Positions 1-8,709 of a DNA stretch of 64,000 nt are shown piece after piece. Positions within the stretch are counted from its first letter, which is position 1, and every line of letters begins with the position of its first letter. Source of the DNA: Leptospira langatensis (lineage in GTDB: Bacteria; Spirochaetota; Leptospiria; Leptospirales; Leptospiraceae); the NCBI RefSeq assembly GCF_004770615.1, contig NZ_RQER01000010.1:62001-126000 (forward strand), in the 5' to 3' direction. Position numbers and translations under genes: made by a program. The notes under the pieces are model-generated. The model searched no databases. It saw only the letters and a list, made by a program, of their open reading frames with translations, and had not been told where the DNA came from.

Positions 1-447
1 GTCCAGATGAAAGACTTGGCTCTCTTCGTATTCAACGAGTTGAAAGGTGCAGAGTTCGACCGAGAGATTAAATTCGAAATTTCTAATTTACCGATGATCA
101 AAGGGGATCAATCGGTCATTCGACAATTATGGATAAATCTGATCTCGAACGCCATCAAATATACTCGTAAAAAGGAAGTCGCTTACATCGAGATCGGGTT
201 TAAACAAGCGGATGAAGAGGTCGTATTCTTTGTGAAGGATAATGGGGCCGGCTTCAATATGCAGTATTATCATAAATTATTTGGGGTCTTTCAGAGACTT
301 CATTCAAATTCGGATTTTGAAGGAACCGGCGTCGGGCTTGCGATTGTAAAGAGGATCGTTTCCCGTCATGGAGGAAGGATCTGGGCGGAATCCAAAGAAG
401 GAGAAGGGACCACTTTCTATTTCACATTGCCGGGTCATTCCGAATAG
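1..447 (+). CDS. Sensor histidine kinase, C-terminal ATPase part (5'-truncated)
   Basis: The reading frame is open from the first base, so the gene starts upstream of the window. What remains is a GHKL (HATPase_c) domain that binds ATP for autophosphorylation. The N box ([15 protein letters not shown]), G1 box (VKDNGAGFN), F box (GVFQRLH) and G2 box ([13 protein letters not shown]) are all present in order, so the domain looks functional. The wording of the F and G2 boxes resembles phytochrome-like and PAS-containing kinases. The sensor part is not visible and no receiver domain follows the ATPase domain, which ends at the stop codon after LPGHSE. Confidence 0.9.
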   Translation, partial: VQMKDLALFVFNELKGAEFDREIKFEISNLPMIKGDQSVIRQLWINLISNAIKYTRKKEVAYIEIGFKQADEEVVFFVKDNGAGFNMQYYHKLFGVFQRLHSNSDFEGTGVGLAIVKRIVSRHGGRIWAESKEGEGTTFYFTLPGHSE

Positions 448-530
448 GAATAGAAACGGTTAGAATTCTACTTGGCAGAGTAGAAAATGATCCGCAAGGT
501 ATGAAAGTATTTTGCAGGTATTCAAAAGAA

Positions 531-1550
531 ATGAATTTTATTTTTCTCCTTCGCTTCTTAAGGATTGCGATCCTTTCCTTCGTTCTATTACAAAACTGTT
601 TAACTCCTTCCGGAAATATTTTGGAATACAAGGCGCATTTTGTCCAAAGCGATCCGGAGGACATCCAACCGAAGATCCAAAATGGGAAAATCAGAGTCAC
701 ATATCTGGGAACTAGCTCACTTTTGTTAGATGATGGAGAGACCCAAATATTGACAGATGGTTTCTTCTCCAGACCTTCTTTATTTCGCACTGCGTTCCGA
801 AAAATTTCCTCTAACGAAGAAGAGATCAAATACGTAATGCTTCTCGCAGGAATTAAGAAATTAAAGGCGATCTTCGTTTGTCATTCGCATTACGATCATT
901 CTATGGATGCCCCTTTTATTGCAAAGGAAACCAATTCCAAATTATTCGGCTCCATTTCCACATTGCAAATCGGAAGGGGAGAAGGCCTCCCTGAGGAGCA
1001 AATGGCGCTTTTCGAACCTGGAAAAAAGATCCAGATCGGAAAGTTTAGGATCACCGTCCTAGAATCCAAACATACTCCTCCTTTCCGTATATTAGGAAAA
1101 ACAAATGCTTCTGACCCGAATCGGCCTCATCTAACCGAGCCATTGAAGCAGCCTGCAAAAGCGGAAGACTATATAGAGGGTGGGACCTATGATTTCTTGG
1201 TCGAGCACGGAAAGAATTCCTTACTGATCAAAGGCAGCACGAACTATCTAGAAGGAGCTTGGAAAGATCTAAAGGTAGATGTTCTATTTCTTGGAATTGC
1301 AATGCTAGGAAAGCTGGATGAAGACTTCCAAAATAAATTCTATACCGAAACTGTAGGAGCCGTTCATCCAAAGATCGTGATCCCTGTGCATTGGGATAAT
1401 TTCTTCAAACCTCTTAGCGAACCTTTAGAACCGAATTTAAGCATAGGCGACGATGTTAAGAAGGGAATGGAGTATATGATCCAACGTACATCTCAGGACG
1501 GGATACAATTTCAGATCTTAAGAGGATTCGGAAGCATTTTGCTATTTTAA
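531..1550 (+). CDS. Metallo-beta-lactamase-fold hydrolase, probable lipoprotein
   Basis: The protein is about 339 residues and belongs to the metallo-beta-lactamase superfamily: it has the metal-binding HxHxDH motif (HSHYDH) and, near the C-terminus, a further His in IPVHWDN. I chose the ATG at 531, not the ATG at 501, because it gives a compact 23-residue signal peptide ending in LLQNC, an acceptable spirochaetal lipobox. The product is therefore probably lipid-anchored outside the inner membrane. The LGTSSLLLDDGETQILTDG stretch is the typical N-terminal beta-strand pair of UlaG/RomA-like hydrolases. The substrate cannot be inferred. It is separated from both neighbours and is probably monocistronic. 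Confidence 0.8.
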   Translation: MNFIFLLRFLRIAILSFVLLQNCLTPSGNILEYKAHFVQSDPEDIQPKIQNGKIRVTYLGTSSLLLDDGETQILTDGFFSRPSLFRTAFRKISSNEEEIKYVMLLAGIKKLKAIFVCHSHYDHSMDAPFIAKETNSKLFGSISTLQIGRGEGLPEEQMALFEPGKKIQIGKFRITVLESKHTPPFRILGKTNASDPNRPHLTEPLKQPAKAEDYIEGGTYDFLVEHGKNSLLIKGSTNYLEGAWKDLKVDVLFLGIAMLGKLDEDFQNKFYTETVGAVHPKIVIPVHWDNFFKPLSEPLEPNLSIGDDVKKGMEYMIQRTSQDGIQFQILRGFGSILLF

Positions 1551-1647
1551 CGATTTCTTCAGAGCGATACAAGGAATTCGTGTGGAAATCTGACGAAACG
1601 CTTTGTAGGATGTCCAACCTAATAATGAATAGGAAGGTATCTTATAT

Positions 1648-1992
1648 ATGATGCTTGATTGGAATGATTACCAAACTCAACTCAAGGCCGCAATGACAGA
1701 GGTCGCTCATTTGAATCCGGAGATCATTCGGGGATACAGGGGCCTGAGCGACTCCGGCGCAAAGACAGGTTTATTGGACGCTAAAACAAGAGAGTTGATC
1801 GCCATAGCAGTGGGTGTTACGCGCCAATGCGACGGATGTATTGTGACTCATGTGGATGCTGCAATGAAACAAGGTGCCACGAAAGAAGAGATTACGGAGG
1901 CTCTAAGCGTAGCTATTACAGTGAATGCGGGAGCAGCTCTTGTTTATTCCACTCGGGCCTTGGATGCATTTAAGGCCAAATCAACGACTTGA
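1648..1992 (+). CDS. Carboxymuconolactone decarboxylase/AhpD-like protein
   Basis: This 114-residue all-helical protein has the AhpD-type redox motif CDGC followed three residues later by His (CDGCIVTHVDAA). The motif in AhpD relays electrons or protons in peroxide detoxification. The length and the pattern GLLDAKTRELIAIAV are typical of the small stand-alone CMD family. An AGGAAGG Shine-Dalgarno lies upstream; ATG codons at 1648 and 1651 are both possible starts. Most such proteins act as alkylhydroperoxidase-like antioxidants and not as true decarboxylases; the exact role here is not shown. Confidence 0.87.
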   Translation: MMLDWNDYQTQLKAAMTEVAHLNPEIIRGYRGLSDSGAKTGLLDAKTRELIAIAVGVTRQCDGCIVTHVDAAMKQGATKEEITEALSVAITVNAGAALVYSTRALDAFKAKSTT

Positions 1993-2055
1993 TAAACAGC
2001 CATTTATAAAAATGGCAAAGGACCATATTCCATTCTCATTGAAGACGCGAATTTT

Positions 2056-2730
2056 TTAGTAAGAGGTGAGCATGGTCCTGAATGTCAGATTGATCCTTGG
2101 GCGTATTACTTTTTTAGATTTGGGAAGGGAATGGAGCCAATTCGCCTGAGTAAAATCTTTCATTAAGAGCAAGCTTCCATTCTCCAAATGCAAGGATACT
2201 TGTTCCTTTGTATTCTTATGCTTAAAGCAAAACTTTCTTTCTGCGCCAAAACTTAAGGATGCGATGATTGGATCTTCACCCAAAGCTTTTTCGTCGTCGC
2301 TATGCCAGGCCATTCCTTCCTCTCCATTGTGATAGAGGTTTAAAAGGCAGGAGTTAAACGTATGTCCGGTTTGCTCTTCGACAAATTGCTTGAGCTCTAA
2401 GAGCTCCTTGGTCCATGGGAGAGCCTTCTTATCCGTATTTGAATACGAATAGTTATAATTAGAATCCCCATACCAGGCTACTTTCCTTTTGGTTATGATA
2501 TGCTTCCCGAAGAAAATGGCCTCATCGTTTTTCCAAGCCGTTGACTGTAGTAGACTCGCAAAGTATAGATCTGCAGAAAAAGGGTCTATTAGGATCCCAT
2601 AATATTTTGCGACCCCATCGTAAGGCAAAAGATTCGCTAGTCTTTGCTTTGGAGATGATCCGACTTCTCCGAGTTTTGTAATCCCATTGACAGCCGGATA
2701 CAAGAAGGGAAGGTTTCTTTCCTCCTTCAT
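2056..2730 (-). CDS. alkB: AlkB-like 2-oxoglutarate/Fe(II) dioxygenase, DNA alkylation repair
   Basis: The protein (224 residues) oxidatively removes methyl or larger alkyl groups from N1-methyladenine and N3-methylcytosine. The Fe(II) ligands are visible as HSD (His143, Asp145) and the second His in WLHSLP (about residue 200). The 2-oxoglutarate-binding RxNLTFR motif is RINLTFR near residue 212. A longer frame exists, but the start at 2730 is preferred because its ATG overlaps the stop of the upstream ada gene (ATGA), a translational coupling arrangement. It is most like the ALKBH2/3-type short AlkB proteins. Confidence 0.92.
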   Translation of the reverse strand: MKEERNLPFLYPAVNGITKLGEVGSSPKQRLANLLPYDGVAKYYGILIDPFSADLYFASLLQSTAWKNDEAIFFGKHIITKRKVAWYGDSNYNYSYSNTDKKALPWTKELLELKQFVEEQTGHTFNSCLLNLYHNGEEGMAWHSDDEKALGEDPIIASLSFGAERKFCFKHKNTKEQVSLHLENGSLLLMKDFTQANWLHSLPKSKKVIRPRINLTFRTMLTSY

Positions 2731-3590
2731 CCTTGCGCCTTCTTTTGCGGTAGCGCATCCACTTGCGCTGCTTCCCAGCCGATCATTGCTATCTTGCGAG
2801 AACTTCCCCAATGGTATTCACCGAATTCACCGGAGGATTGGATCACCCGATGGCAGGGGATCAGAAATGCGACCGGATTCTTTCCAATGGCTGTTCCCAC
2901 AGCTCGGGAAGCATTCGGACGATCTAGTTGTTTCGCGATCTCTCCGTAAGTGGAGAGTTTCCCCATAGGGATCTTAAGAAGAGACTCCCAAACCTTGATC
3001 TGAAAATCCGTTCCTTTTAAGTGAAGTTTGATCTTGTTCAACTTCTTCCAATCATAGGAGAAGATAAAGAGCGCGTTTTGTTGGACCATATCCACGGTTT
3101 GCGTATAGCTTGCATTCGGGAAGATCGATTTGAGCTCTTTCAGGGACTTTGCATCGTTTTCGGAAAATGTTATATAACAAATACCTTTAGTAGTAGAGGC
3201 GACGAGTAGTCTGCCGAACGGAGTCTCTGCGAAACTGTAATTGATCGCAAGACTCTTTCCTCCATTCTTGTATTCGCCTGGTGTCATTCCCTCGATATTC
3301 ATGAACAGATCGTGTAGTCTGCTCGTTCCGGAGAGTCCGGATTCGAATGCAGTGTCGAGAAGGGAAACATTCTCTTTCAGCATTTTCTTGGCATATTCCA
3401 AGGTTGTGTATTGCAGGAACTTTTTCGGGCTCACTCCGGCCCAGTCTGTAAACATTCTTTGGAAATGATGAGGGCTAAGGTGGAGTTGGTTTGCAATCTC
3501 GTCCAGAGAAGGCTGGGACTTGAAGTTCTTCCGTATAAAAGAAATTGCTTTTTCTATTCGATTGAAGTCTGTAATTTCTTGGTCTTTCAT
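2727..3590 (-). CDS. ada: Ada-type AraC regulator fused to O6-alkylguanine-DNA methyltransferase
   Basis: Residues 10-105 form an AraC-type double helix-turn-helix (LDEIANQLHLSPHHFQRMF). Residues 110-280 are an O6-methylguanine-DNA methyltransferase with the acceptor cysteine at about 246 in the IPCHRVI motif. The protein therefore repairs O6-alkylguanine by suicidal transfer and probably regulates its own operon. At 287 residues it lacks the N-terminal zinc-binding Ada_Zn domain of E. coli Ada that senses methylphosphotriesters, so how it senses damage is unclear. The downstream alkB overlaps by 4 nt, making an ada-alkB adaptive-response operon. Confidence 0.92.
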   Translation of the reverse strand: MKDQEITDFNRIEKAISFIRKNFKSQPSLDEIANQLHLSPHHFQRMFTDWAGVSPKKFLQYTTLEYAKKMLKENVSLLDTAFESGLSGTSRLHDLFMNIEGMTPGEYKNGGKSLAINYSFAETPFGRLLVASTTKGICYITFSENDAKSLKELKSIFPNASYTQTVDMVQQNALFIFSYDWKKLNKIKLHLKGTDFQIKVWESLLKIPMGKLSTYGEIAKQLDRPNASRAVGTAIGKNPVAFLIPCHRVIQSSGEFGEYHWGSSRKIAMIGWEAAQVDALPQKKAQG

Positions 3591-3716
3591 ACACTCGATA
3601 ATAAGGAGAAAAGTGGCTTATTGAAACCCGATACTTGCTATTTTTACGGTTCAGGGAATAAAATCGATTTGAGTCCCTAAAGAAAGATCTCCAAAAGATA
3701 TTTTTCTCTTACATTC

Positions 3717-3737
3717 GAAAAACTAGCTTCAAGCTAG
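3717..3737 (-). terminator. Intrinsic terminator of the TetR gene, overlapping its stop codon
   Basis: Read on the minus strand the DNA is CTAGCTTGAAGCTAG followed by five T. The arms CTAGC and GCTAG (extendable to 7 bp) form a hairpin that includes the TGA stop codon of the upstream TetR gene. The position directly at the end of the gene and the T-run support a rho-independent terminator that shields the ada promoter. Confidence 0.65.
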
Positions 3738-4370
3738 GATTATCCCATCCTTCGAGATGGATTCCAAATAAGATTTCATTTTCTCCCGAAAGAATAGGGA
3801 TAATTCCGGATTTCCCGAGCCCTTCAAGAAACCGTAGACTCCTTCATGGAACATTACTATAAAGGAGGCAGCTTCCTTTGCATTTACATCTTTGCGGACC
3901 AATCCGATTTCTTTCGCTCTGAGAAGCTCTTTTTCCAATTCTTTTATCCAGAGTCTTAGCGCCGATCTTAATCGCGTACGAAATCCTCCGTCCACGGGGG
4001 ACATCTCCTGCATAAAATTATTCAAAGGGCATCCGTAGCGAAGCAATTCCGGCTTTGTTTCGCAGATATGCATTTGCATCAAGTCCAGGATCCCTTGCAG
4101 AGGATTCTCATATTCTCTAAGCGGCAGGATCCATCGATTTAGGATCAGGGGGCGTATCACTTCTTCTACTACTGCGTAACCCAAAAGGAATTTGGTTGGG
4201 AACTGGTGATAAAATGCTCCTTTGCTTAGATCCGTTTTCTTGACTAGCTCGTCCATGCTAGTCGCTTGAAATCCGCACTTGAAGAATTTCTCAAAAGCAG
4301 CATAGAGAATACGCTCTCTCGTTTTTTGCAGATCCCTGGTCTTAGCCGGCTGTTTTGTTACTTTCTTCAT
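3729..4370 (-). CDS. TetR/AcrR-family transcriptional regulator
   Basis: The protein has 213 residues. The N-terminal DNA-binding domain is about residues 17-65, with the helix-turn-helix core TSMDELVKKTDLSKGAFYHQFPTK, split here as TSMDELVKKT plus DLSKGAFYHQF. The C-terminal half is the variable ligand-binding and dimer domain, of the TetR_C group seen in AcrR/YxaF-like repressors. It is divergent from the DUF1761 membrane protein gene, and a perfect 8-6-8 palindrome (4456-4477) lies between the two. It most likely represses that gene and itself; the ligand is unknown. Confidence 0.88.
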   Translation of the reverse strand: MKKVTKQPAKTRDLQKTRERILYAAFEKFFKCGFQATSMDELVKKTDLSKGAFYHQFPTKFLLGYAVVEEVIRPLILNRWILPLREYENPLQGILDLMQMHICETKPELLRYGCPLNNFMQEMSPVDGGFRTRLRSALRLWIKELEKELLRAKEIGLVRKDVNAKEAASFIVMFHEGVYGFLKGSGNPELSLFFREKMKSYLESISKDGIILA

Positions 4371-4455
4371 CTTCCGATCTGAGGAGCTTCCTTACTATCT
4401 ACGGTTTTTCTGTTGGATCCGCAACAAAAAAGGACGAAAGGAAATATTTTTCTTG

Positions 4456-4477
4456 TAACATACTAAATGGTATGTTA
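4456..4477. promoter_or_regulatory. Operator-like palindrome between tetR and DUF1761 gene
   Basis: TAACATAC and GTATGTTA form a perfect 8-bp inverted repeat separated by six bases (TAAATG). Size, symmetry and position between a TetR-family gene and a divergent target fit a TetR-dimer operator. Binding by the adjacent regulator is inferred, not shown. Confidence 0.7.
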
Positions 4478-4523
4478 ATGAAATGAGTCCGTCGGCCATA
4501 ATATTGGGCGGCGGAAAAATCAA

Positions 4524-4955
4524 TTGGATACTATTATGTTACCGATCAATTTAATTTCAGTTTTGCTGGCCACACTTGCCGCTATGGTTTTGGGATTTCT
4601 TTTGCACGGACCCATTCTGGGTAAGGTTTGGATGAAACTCGCGAATATCGTACCCACGGGAAATGAAAAGTTCTCGGATATGCTACCGAATTTGTTTTGG
4701 AACCTAGTCGCAAACTTCGTAACCGCCTACGTGCTCGCGGTCGTATATTTATTCGCGTCCTCTTCTCCTTATTTAACTGGTAGCGGTATTTGGAAAGGTG
4801 TGACCTGCGGCATTTGGGTTTGGCTTGGTTTCATCGTGACCTCAACCTCTATGGAAGTGATCTGGATGGGCAAAAAACGTGCGCTTTGGTTATTCGAATG
4901 CGGATGCTCGCTTCTCGTCATGGCAGTGATGGGAGCGATCATCGCAGGTATGTAA
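4524..4955 (+). CDS. DUF1761-family four-helix membrane protein
   Basis: This is a small hydrophobic protein (143 residues from a TTG at 4524, or 139 from the ATG at 4536). I see four membrane segments: residues 6-27, 57-78, 88-107 and 120-142. The pattern FLLHGPILGKVWMKL after the first helix is typical of DUF1761, a family of unknown function. Neither start has a strong Shine-Dalgarno; the TTG is slightly better placed after GGCGGCGGAA. It is divergent from the TetR gene and is probably its main target. Confidence 0.78.
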   Translation: MDTIMLPINLISVLLATLAAMVLGFLLHGPILGKVWMKLANIVPTGNEKFSDMLPNLFWNLVANFVTAYVLAVVYLFASSSPYLTGSGIWKGVTCGIWVWLGFIVTSTSMEVIWMGKKRALWLFECGCSLLVMAVMGAIIAGM

Positions 4956-4973
4956 CCCAAGAAACGACTCACT

Positions 4974-4999
4974 CACTCGATCGAATTTTCCTTCGAGTG
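4974..4999 (+). other. Hairpin downstream of the DUF1761 gene
   Basis: CACTCGA and TCGAGTG are perfect 7-bp arms around a 12-base loop, 18 bp after the stop codon. There is no T-run after it, so it is not a classical intrinsic terminator; it may stabilise the transcript end. Confidence 0.4.
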
Positions 5000-5078
5000 C
5001 AGGTCCTTCTGGTCTCGGCTATTAGGCATCCTTGATCTAAGAAGTGGAATTCTCGAAGGAGTAACTGAGCGATCACAG

Positions 5079-5190
5079 GAGTTCCTACATAAATTCCTCC
5101 AAGAAATTCGTGTTTGCCGAAATTTTGATTTTGTGTTAGGACGGCAGGGTACCACCGCACCGGCCCCCACCCAACGAGGGTGGGGAGAAA
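5079..5190 (+). repeat. Dispersed intergenic repeat, copy 1 of 3
   Basis: The element begins with GAGTTCCTACA (5079-5089), has TTTGTGTTAGG at 5130-5140, then GGTACCACCGCACCGG, and ends with the hairpin CCCCACCC-AACGA-GGGTGGGG (5165-5185). Related copies lie at 28301-28440 and 54062-54172. Copies 1 and 3 keep exactly 84 bp between GTTCC and the hairpin. It occupies most of the 280-bp space before the TetM-like GTPase gene. It has no coding potential. Confidence 0.8.
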
Positions 5191-5235
5191 AAACTTTGCC
5201 TCCCGGCCCCCTCGCCCGAACCTAAGCAATCCACC

Positions 5236-7122
5236 ATGTCCCTTCCTCACTTAAATCCCGGGATCTTCGCACATATAGATGCCGGAAAAACCACACTATT
5301 AGAAAGGATCCTTTTCGAAACGGGCAAGATAACAGCTCCCGGAAGAATAGAAGAAGGGACCACCGAGTCCGATTATCTTCCCGAGGAGATAGAGAGAGGA
5401 ATTTCCATTCAATCCACAGTGGCTCGGATCCAATATCCGAATGCAGAAGACGCCAGACTTCTTCTGCAATTCGTGGATAACCCTGGCCATTTGGATTTCC
5501 AGTCCCAGGCAAATGCTTCCCTTCTTGTGAGCGATTTCGGCCTCGTGCTGATCGATGCTTTCGAGGGCCTCAAGTCCCAAACCTTCCAAAATGTGGAAGC
5601 ACTTCGAAAGGCAGGAAAACCAATATTATTTTTTTTGAATAAACTCGATCGCCCAGGCGCGGACATATTGACCTCTCTTGTGGATCTGGAAGTCGCCCTG
5701 GGAAAGGAGCCCATTCTCCTTTTTAGAGAGGACGGCACAGTTCCCATCCTAAAAGGAGAAGGGCAGGAGGCAGAGTTCCTTCCTTTGCTCGAATGGGATC
5801 CTATTCTTTCGGAAGAATATCTAAAGGATCATTCCCTTCTTCCAAAGCTGGCTCTCCAGGGACTGGTAAAGGGTTTTTGGTCCGGGAATCTGTTTCCGGT
5901 GCTCGGAGGTTCCGCTTTGCAGGGAAAGGGGGTTCACCAACTTCTTTCTCTTTTGGAGATCCTGGCACATGGCAAAACGGAGAAGCCGGTTCCTTCTTCC
6001 AAAAGCAAGGATGGGATCGCCATCGTCTTTAAGAGAGAAGTGCATCCTGAGCTTGGAAAGCTTCTTCACTTTCAGGCCTTGGCTCCCATTCGGATCGGCG
6101 AATCCGTATTCTTTGGAGAGAAGGAGTATAAGATCCAAAACTTGTATCGGATTTCCGCAAGAGATTACGAAGAAGCTACCGAGGCTGAGGCAGGTGAACT
6201 CTTGGCCACCACCTCCTTCTTATTGCCGAAGCCGGGAGATATACTTTCGAGACATAATGCGCCAAATGCTAGCTTATTGTCGCCTATCCGAAAGCAATTC
6301 CAGATCTTGCTCGAACCGGAGAAAGGAGAAGACAGAGATGAACTCTGGCAGGCTCTCCAAGATCTGGCATGGCTGGACGAATCCGTCTCGGTAGATATAC
6401 TTTCCGATACGGGGCAATTTCGTCTATCGGGCACGGGAGAGTTGCATTTAGAGATCTCTCTTTCGCGACTAAAGGAGAGTTTTACAAAAAGCTTTCAGAC
6501 TAGTGGAATCAAGGTTGCAAGATTCGCTCTATGGAAAAATTTGGTTCAAAAGGTCGCATTTCAGCATACCGCGTTCGATCATAAGATCTCGAGCGGACAG
6601 GTGCTCGCGTCCTTGGAAAGCTCTCACAGCTTTTCTAAGGGAGTGCGGTTTAATGTTCAGTTACCCAGTTCGGTTGAAGAATCTATCACTTCCGCTTTTG
6701 ACGAAGTGATGGCAAAGGGAAAAGAAGGAGAAGAAGTTCTCGGTCTTTCCATGGTCATCGAATCCTACGAGCCTCCTCCGGGAGCGAACGTGGATGAACT
6801 GTCTTCTTTGATCAAAGTAGCTGTCATCAAGGGATTAAAAGACATAATTCCGAATTATTCGGAACTCATTGGTCCTCGATCCGAGTTAGAGATCCTTACA
6901 CCGGATCTTTACCTCGGTGATATCTTGGCGAGTTTGGCTAAGAGAGATGTGAGGATACGCAAGGTCACTGCGGTGACCGAGGGACGCCAATTGATCCAAG
7001 CAAGCGCTGCTACGCAAAACTTGCTTGGCTTTAGCGGTGTCCTTAGAAATATGGCTCAGGGAAGGGGCGTCCTATCTTTGGACTCCCTTTTTGACTTTGA
7101 TAACCATTCTGTATTGTTTTAA
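5236..7122 (+). CDS. TetM/EF-G-like translational GTPase
   Basis: The protein has 628 residues, close to ribosomal protection proteins (about 640) and shorter than EF-G (about 700). The GTPase motifs are G1 AHIDAGKT (12-19), G2 RGISI (54-58), G3 DNPGH (81-85; usually DTPGH) and G4 NKLD (135-138). The N-terminal pattern, with SIQS after the G2 Arg-Gly and EALRKAGKPILFFLNKLDR, follows TetM-type proteins more than housekeeping EF-G. EF-G-like domains II-V follow, including the C-terminal fold with GPRSELEILTPDLYLGDILASL. It lies 51 bp upstream of tuf, where fusA usually sits. It is likely a chromosomal translation factor acting on the ribosome; resistance to tetracycline is possible but unproven. 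Confidence 0.85.
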   Translation: MSLPHLNPGIFAHIDAGKTTLLERILFETGKITAPGRIEEGTTESDYLPEEIERGISIQSTVARIQYPNAEDARLLLQFVDNPGHLDFQSQANASLLVSDFGLVLIDAFEGLKSQTFQNVEALRKAGKPILFFLNKLDRPGADILTSLVDLEVALGKEPILLFREDGTVPILKGEGQEAEFLPLLEWDPILSEEYLKDHSLLPKLALQGLVKGFWSGNLFPVLGGSALQGKGVHQLLSLLEILAHGKTEKPVPSSKSKDGIAIVFKREVHPELGKLLHFQALAPIRIGESVFFGEKEYKIQNLYRISARDYEEATEAEAGELLATTSFLLPKPGDILSRHNAPNASLLSPIRKQFQILLEPEKGEDRDELWQALQDLAWLDESVSVDILSDTGQFRLSGTGELHLEISLSRLKESFTKSFQTSGIKVARFALWKNLVQKVAFQHTAFDHKISSGQVLASLESSHSFSKGVRFNVQLPSSVEESITSAFDEVMAKGKEGEEVLGLSMVIESYEPPPGANVDELSSLIKVAVIKGLKDIIPNYSELIGPRSELEILTPDLYLGDILASLAKRDVRIRKVTAVTEGRQLIQASAATQNLLGFSGVLRNMAQGRGVLSLDSLFDFDNHSVLF

Positions 7123-7173
7123 GAAACCGACCCGTATTCGGGTTTGTTAATAAAGTAAGGAGTTTAAAACGCT

Positions 7174-8379
7174 ATGGCTAAGGAGAAATTCGACAGGTCC
7201 AAACCACACTTAAACGTTGGTACTATCGGACACGTTGACCATGGAAAAACCACGCTAACGGCAGCAATCACCACTACGCTTGCAAAAGTATTGGGTGGAA
7301 AAAACAAAGCCGTAGCATACGACCAAATTGATAACGCGCCGGAAGAAAAGGCTCGTGGTATCACCATCGCAACTTCTCACCAAGAGTATGAGACTGCGAA
7401 CCGTCACTACGCACACGTTGACTGCCCAGGCCACGCTGACTATGTTAAGAACATGATCACCGGTGCGGCTCAGATGGACGCAGCGATCCTAGTTGTTTCT
7501 GCAACTGATGGACCAATGCCTCAAACAAAAGAGCATATCCTACTCGCACGTCAGGTTGGTGTTCCTTACATCATCGTATTCATCAACAAAGCTGACATGC
7601 TTGCAGCTGACGAGCGTGAAGAAATGATCCAAATGGTTGAGATGGACGTTCGCGACCTTCTTAACAAATATAACTTCCCTGGCGACGATACTCCTATCGT
7701 TTACGGATCCGCTCTGAAAGCTCTCGAAGGAGACGAATCTGAGCTCGGAACTCAATCTATTGTTAAATTGATGGAAGCTCTGGACACTTACGTTCCAAAT
7801 CCAAAACGTATCGTTGATAAACCTTTCCTAATGCCAGTAGAGGACGTATTCTCTATCACTGGTCGTGGAACTGTTGCAACTGGAAGAGTAGAGCAAGGAA
7901 CCCTGAAGATCAACGACGAAGTCGAGATCGTAGGTATTCGCCCAACTACCAAGACTGTTGTTACTGGTATCGAAATGTTCCGTAAACTTTTAGATTCTGC
8001 TGAAGCAGGGGACAATATCGGTGCTCTTCTTCGTGGAACTAAGAAAGAGGACATCGAGAGAGGACAGGTTCTTGCTAAGCCAGGATCGATCACTCCTCAC
8101 AGAAAGTTCAACGCGGAAGTTTACGTTCTTACCAAAGACGAAGGTGGACGTCACACTCCATTCTTCAATAACTACCGTCCACAGTTCTATTTTAGAACTA
8201 CCGACATCACTGGCGTCTGTAACCTGCCTAACGGTATGGAAATGGTAATGCCTGGTGACAACGTTACTATGAGCATCGAGTTGATCCACCCGATCGCTAT
8301 GGACAAAGGTCTTAAATTCGCGATCCGCGAAGGTGGAAAGACTATCGGTTCTGGCGTAGTGGCTGAGATCACCGAGTAA
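7174..8379 (+). CDS. tuf: Elongation factor Tu
   Basis: The 401-residue GTPase delivers aminoacyl-tRNA to the ribosomal A site. G1 is GHVDHGKT (19-26), G2 includes [10 protein letters not shown]3 is DCPGH and G4 is NKAD. The beta-barrel domains II ([13 protein letters not shown]) and III ([13 protein letters not shown]) are complete. A strong Shine-Dalgarno, AAGGAG, precedes the ATG. It heads the S10 gene series: rpsJ starts 10 bp after its stop codon. A weak hairpin (ACCCG/CGGGT, 7130-7143) lies just upstream. Confidence 0.98.
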   Translation: MAKEKFDRSKPHLNVGTIGHVDHGKTTLTAAITTTLAKVLGGKNKAVAYDQIDNAPEEKARGITIATSHQEYETANRHYAHVDCPGHADYVKNMITGAAQMDAAILVVSATDGPMPQTKEHILLARQVGVPYIIVFINKADMLAADEREEMIQMVEMDVRDLLNKYNFPGDDTPIVYGSALKALEGDESELGTQSIVKLMEALDTYVPNPKRIVDKPFLMPVEDVFSITGRGTVATGRVEQGTLKINDEVEIVGIRPTTKTVVTGIEMFRKLLDSAEAGDNIGALLRGTKKEDIERGQVLAKPGSITPHRKFNAEVYVLTKDEGGRHTPFFNNYRPQFYFRTTDITGVCNLPNGMEMVMPGDNVTMSIELIHPIAMDKGLKFAIREGGKTIGSGVVAEITE

Positions 8380-8389
8380 GAGAAAGGGA

Positions 8390-8698
8390 ATGGCTGGCCA
8401 AAAGATCAGAGTAAAGCTTAAAGCTTTCGATCATAAGTTGATCGACCAATCAACTTACGAGATCGTTGCGACTGCCAAAAGGACCGGAGCTACTGTCTCC
8501 GGTCCGATTCCTCTTCCAACGAAGAAGGAAATATACACAGTCCTCCGTTCTCCTCACGTAAATAAAAAATCAAGAGAGCAGTTTGAGATGAAAACTCACA
8601 AACGGCTTATCGACATCCTGGACACCAACGAAGACACGGTGGAAGCATTAATGAAATTGCAACTACCAGCCGGTGTGTCCGTGGATATTAAATCCTAA
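8390..8698 (+). CDS. rpsJ: Ribosomal protein S10
   Basis: The 102-residue protein is a complete S10, a 30S head protein that also takes part in NusB-dependent antitermination. The conserved [14 protein letters not shown] start and [19 protein letters not shown] loop are present. It follows tuf by 10 bp and precedes rplC by 11 bp, so it is part of one long transcription unit. Confidence 0.98.
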   Translation: MAGQKIRVKLKAFDHKLIDQSTYEIVATAKRTGATVSGPIPLPTKKEIYTVLRSPHVNKKSREQFEMKTHKRLIDILDTNEDTVEALMKLQLPAGVSVDIKS

Positions 8699-8709
8699 GG
8701 GAAGAAGAA

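Noticed and set aside
2731..2811. N-terminal extension of AlkB from the upstream in-frame ATG
   Set aside because: It lies inside the ada coding region; the ATGA overlap at 2730 is the better start.
2884..2894. GTTCCCACA as a fourth copy of the dispersed repeat
   Set aside because: It lies inside the ada coding region and none of the other repeat parts follow it.
5236..7122. Recently acquired tetracycline-resistance gene
   Set aside because: Codon use looks like the neighbours, there is no mobile element nearby, and the gene sits next to tuf, so an acquired tet gene is not supported.
7130..7146. Terminator between the TetM-like gene and tuf
   Set aside because: The stem ACCCG/CGGGT is only 5 bp and the T-run is broken; it is noted but too weak for a terminator call.
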